Below are positions 24,061-24,522 of a stretch of DNA of 24,522 nt, piece after piece. The notes under the pieces were generated by a model, which saw only the letters and a program-made list of their open reading frames with translations, was not told the DNA's origin and did not search any database. Where the stretch lies: positions 1 through 24,522 of the forward strand of contig JBOFMT010000096.1 of the NCBI GenBank assembly GCA_051658525.1, in the 5' to 3' direction. This DNA comes from JBOFMT01 sp051658525. GTDB lineage: Bacteria > Bacillota_I > Bacilli_A > Erysipelotrichales > Erysipelotrichaceae. The stretch's first letter is position 1. Every line of letters starts with the position of its first letter. A program made the translations under genes and the position numbers.

Positions 24061-24522
24061 CTAAAGTTGTAGCAGGATACCTGCTACCATACAAAGCAAT
24101 AAGTATACAATCGGATGCTTGTTGGTTTTGAGCGCAATCACAAGCACAATCCCAAACAAAATAAGCTGGGGCACTTGAAAGAACGACCAGGTACCAATCG
24201 CATCACTTTGAAATAAGGTCAACATAAAAATCGAAATAGCAACACTTGTAATAAGTGCCATCGTGGTTGGTCGTAAGTAAGTGAAAACTTTTGTGACCAT
24301 TGGATGATCTTTGATGCGATCCATCACTTTCGCAATACTTAAGATAATGATTAAACTTGGTAATACCAAGGCAATACTCGCAACAAAGCCACCAATGATA
24401 CCAGCTGCATGAAACCCTGCATAGGTTGCCATATTAATTCCGATAGGTCCCGGTGTACTCTCGCTCACCGCAATCAAATTGGTTAGCATTTGCAAATCAA
24501 ACCATGGGTAGCGTGTTGCCAA
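24061..24522 (-). CDS. Half-size chromate transporter family protein, 5' end cut by window edge
   Basis: The visible 153 residues are the C-terminal part of a CHR-family membrane protein. Landmarks are the SESTPGPIGINMATYAG segment, matching the family PGPxxxxxAxYxG motif, and IGGFVASIALVLPSLIIIL just after it, then several further hydrophobic spans. Only about 25-30 residues at the N-terminus seem to be missing, which suggests a short-chain (about 180-residue) protein. Such proteins work in pairs encoded by adjacent genes, so the partner may lie just outside the window. Family members export chromate in some bacteria, but in this kind of organism the natural substrate is uncertain. The true start codon is beyond the right edge. 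Confidence 0.85.
   Translation of the reverse strand: MATRYPWFDLQMLTNLIAVSESTPGPIGINMATYAGFHAAGIIGGFVASIALVLPSLIIILSIAKVMDRIKDHPMVTKVFTYLRPTTMALITSVAISIFMLTLFQSDAIGTWSFFQVPQLILFGIVLVIALKTNKHPIVYLLLCMVAGILLQL

Overview
The window looks like chromosomal DNA of a low-GC Gram-positive bacterium (Bacillota). An Erysipelotrichia-like gut or oral firmicute is my best guess, but only at moderate confidence. The grounds are AT-rich intergenic DNA, strong AGGAGG-type ribosome-binding sites, tightly packed operons with ATGA overlaps, a YtrA-type GntR/ABC module, a split transketolase, a TrhP1/TrhP2 pair and a DUF1576-type membrane protein. I see no rRNA, tRNA, CRISPR array, insertion sequence, prophage or integration site. 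The DNA is almost fully coding and no gene-free stretch exceeds 300 bases.

Layout. (1) 1-4562, minus strand: a four-gene operon read right to left. It holds a class V aminotransferase, a kinase-like protein with an HPr-kinase/PEP-carboxykinase P-loop, a threonine/serine ammonia-lyase with an ACT domain, and an unrecognised protein cut by the left edge. (2) 4766-9912, minus strand: trhP1, trhP2 and proS (tRNA hydroxylation and prolyl-tRNA synthesis), a terminator hairpin, then a DUF1576-like membrane protein with an obvious internal duplication, then another terminator. (3) 10028-13350, plus strand: a YtrA-like GntR repressor with a perfect palindromic operator at its own promoter, an ABC ATPase and a large ABC permease, closed by a terminator. 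(4) 13379-18716, plus strand: an operon of five overlapping genes. It holds alanine dehydrogenase, a lipoprotein, permease and ATPase of an iron/cobalamin/haem-type importer, and a sirohaem nitrite/sulfite reductase, ending at a strong bidirectional terminator. (5) 18722-20503, minus strand: a split transketolase, N-terminal subunit gene first. (6) 20548-24522, minus strand: a half-size chromate-transporter-family gene (cut by the right edge), tex, and an MFS transporter ending at a terminator.

How the genes fit together. The most interesting unit is the alanine dehydrogenase / importer / sirohaem reductase operon. The importer could bring in iron or a tetrapyrrole for the reductase. If the reductase makes ammonium from nitrite, alanine dehydrogenase run in the aminating direction would trap it as alanine while oxidising NADH. 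This is inference from context; sulfite reduction is equally open. The second unit of interest is the left-hand operon. There a protein with HPr-kinase-like catalytic motifs but a long unfamiliar N-terminal half sits between two PLP enzymes of glycine/serine/threonine metabolism, which suggests an uncharacterised kinase or regulator of amino-acid catabolism.
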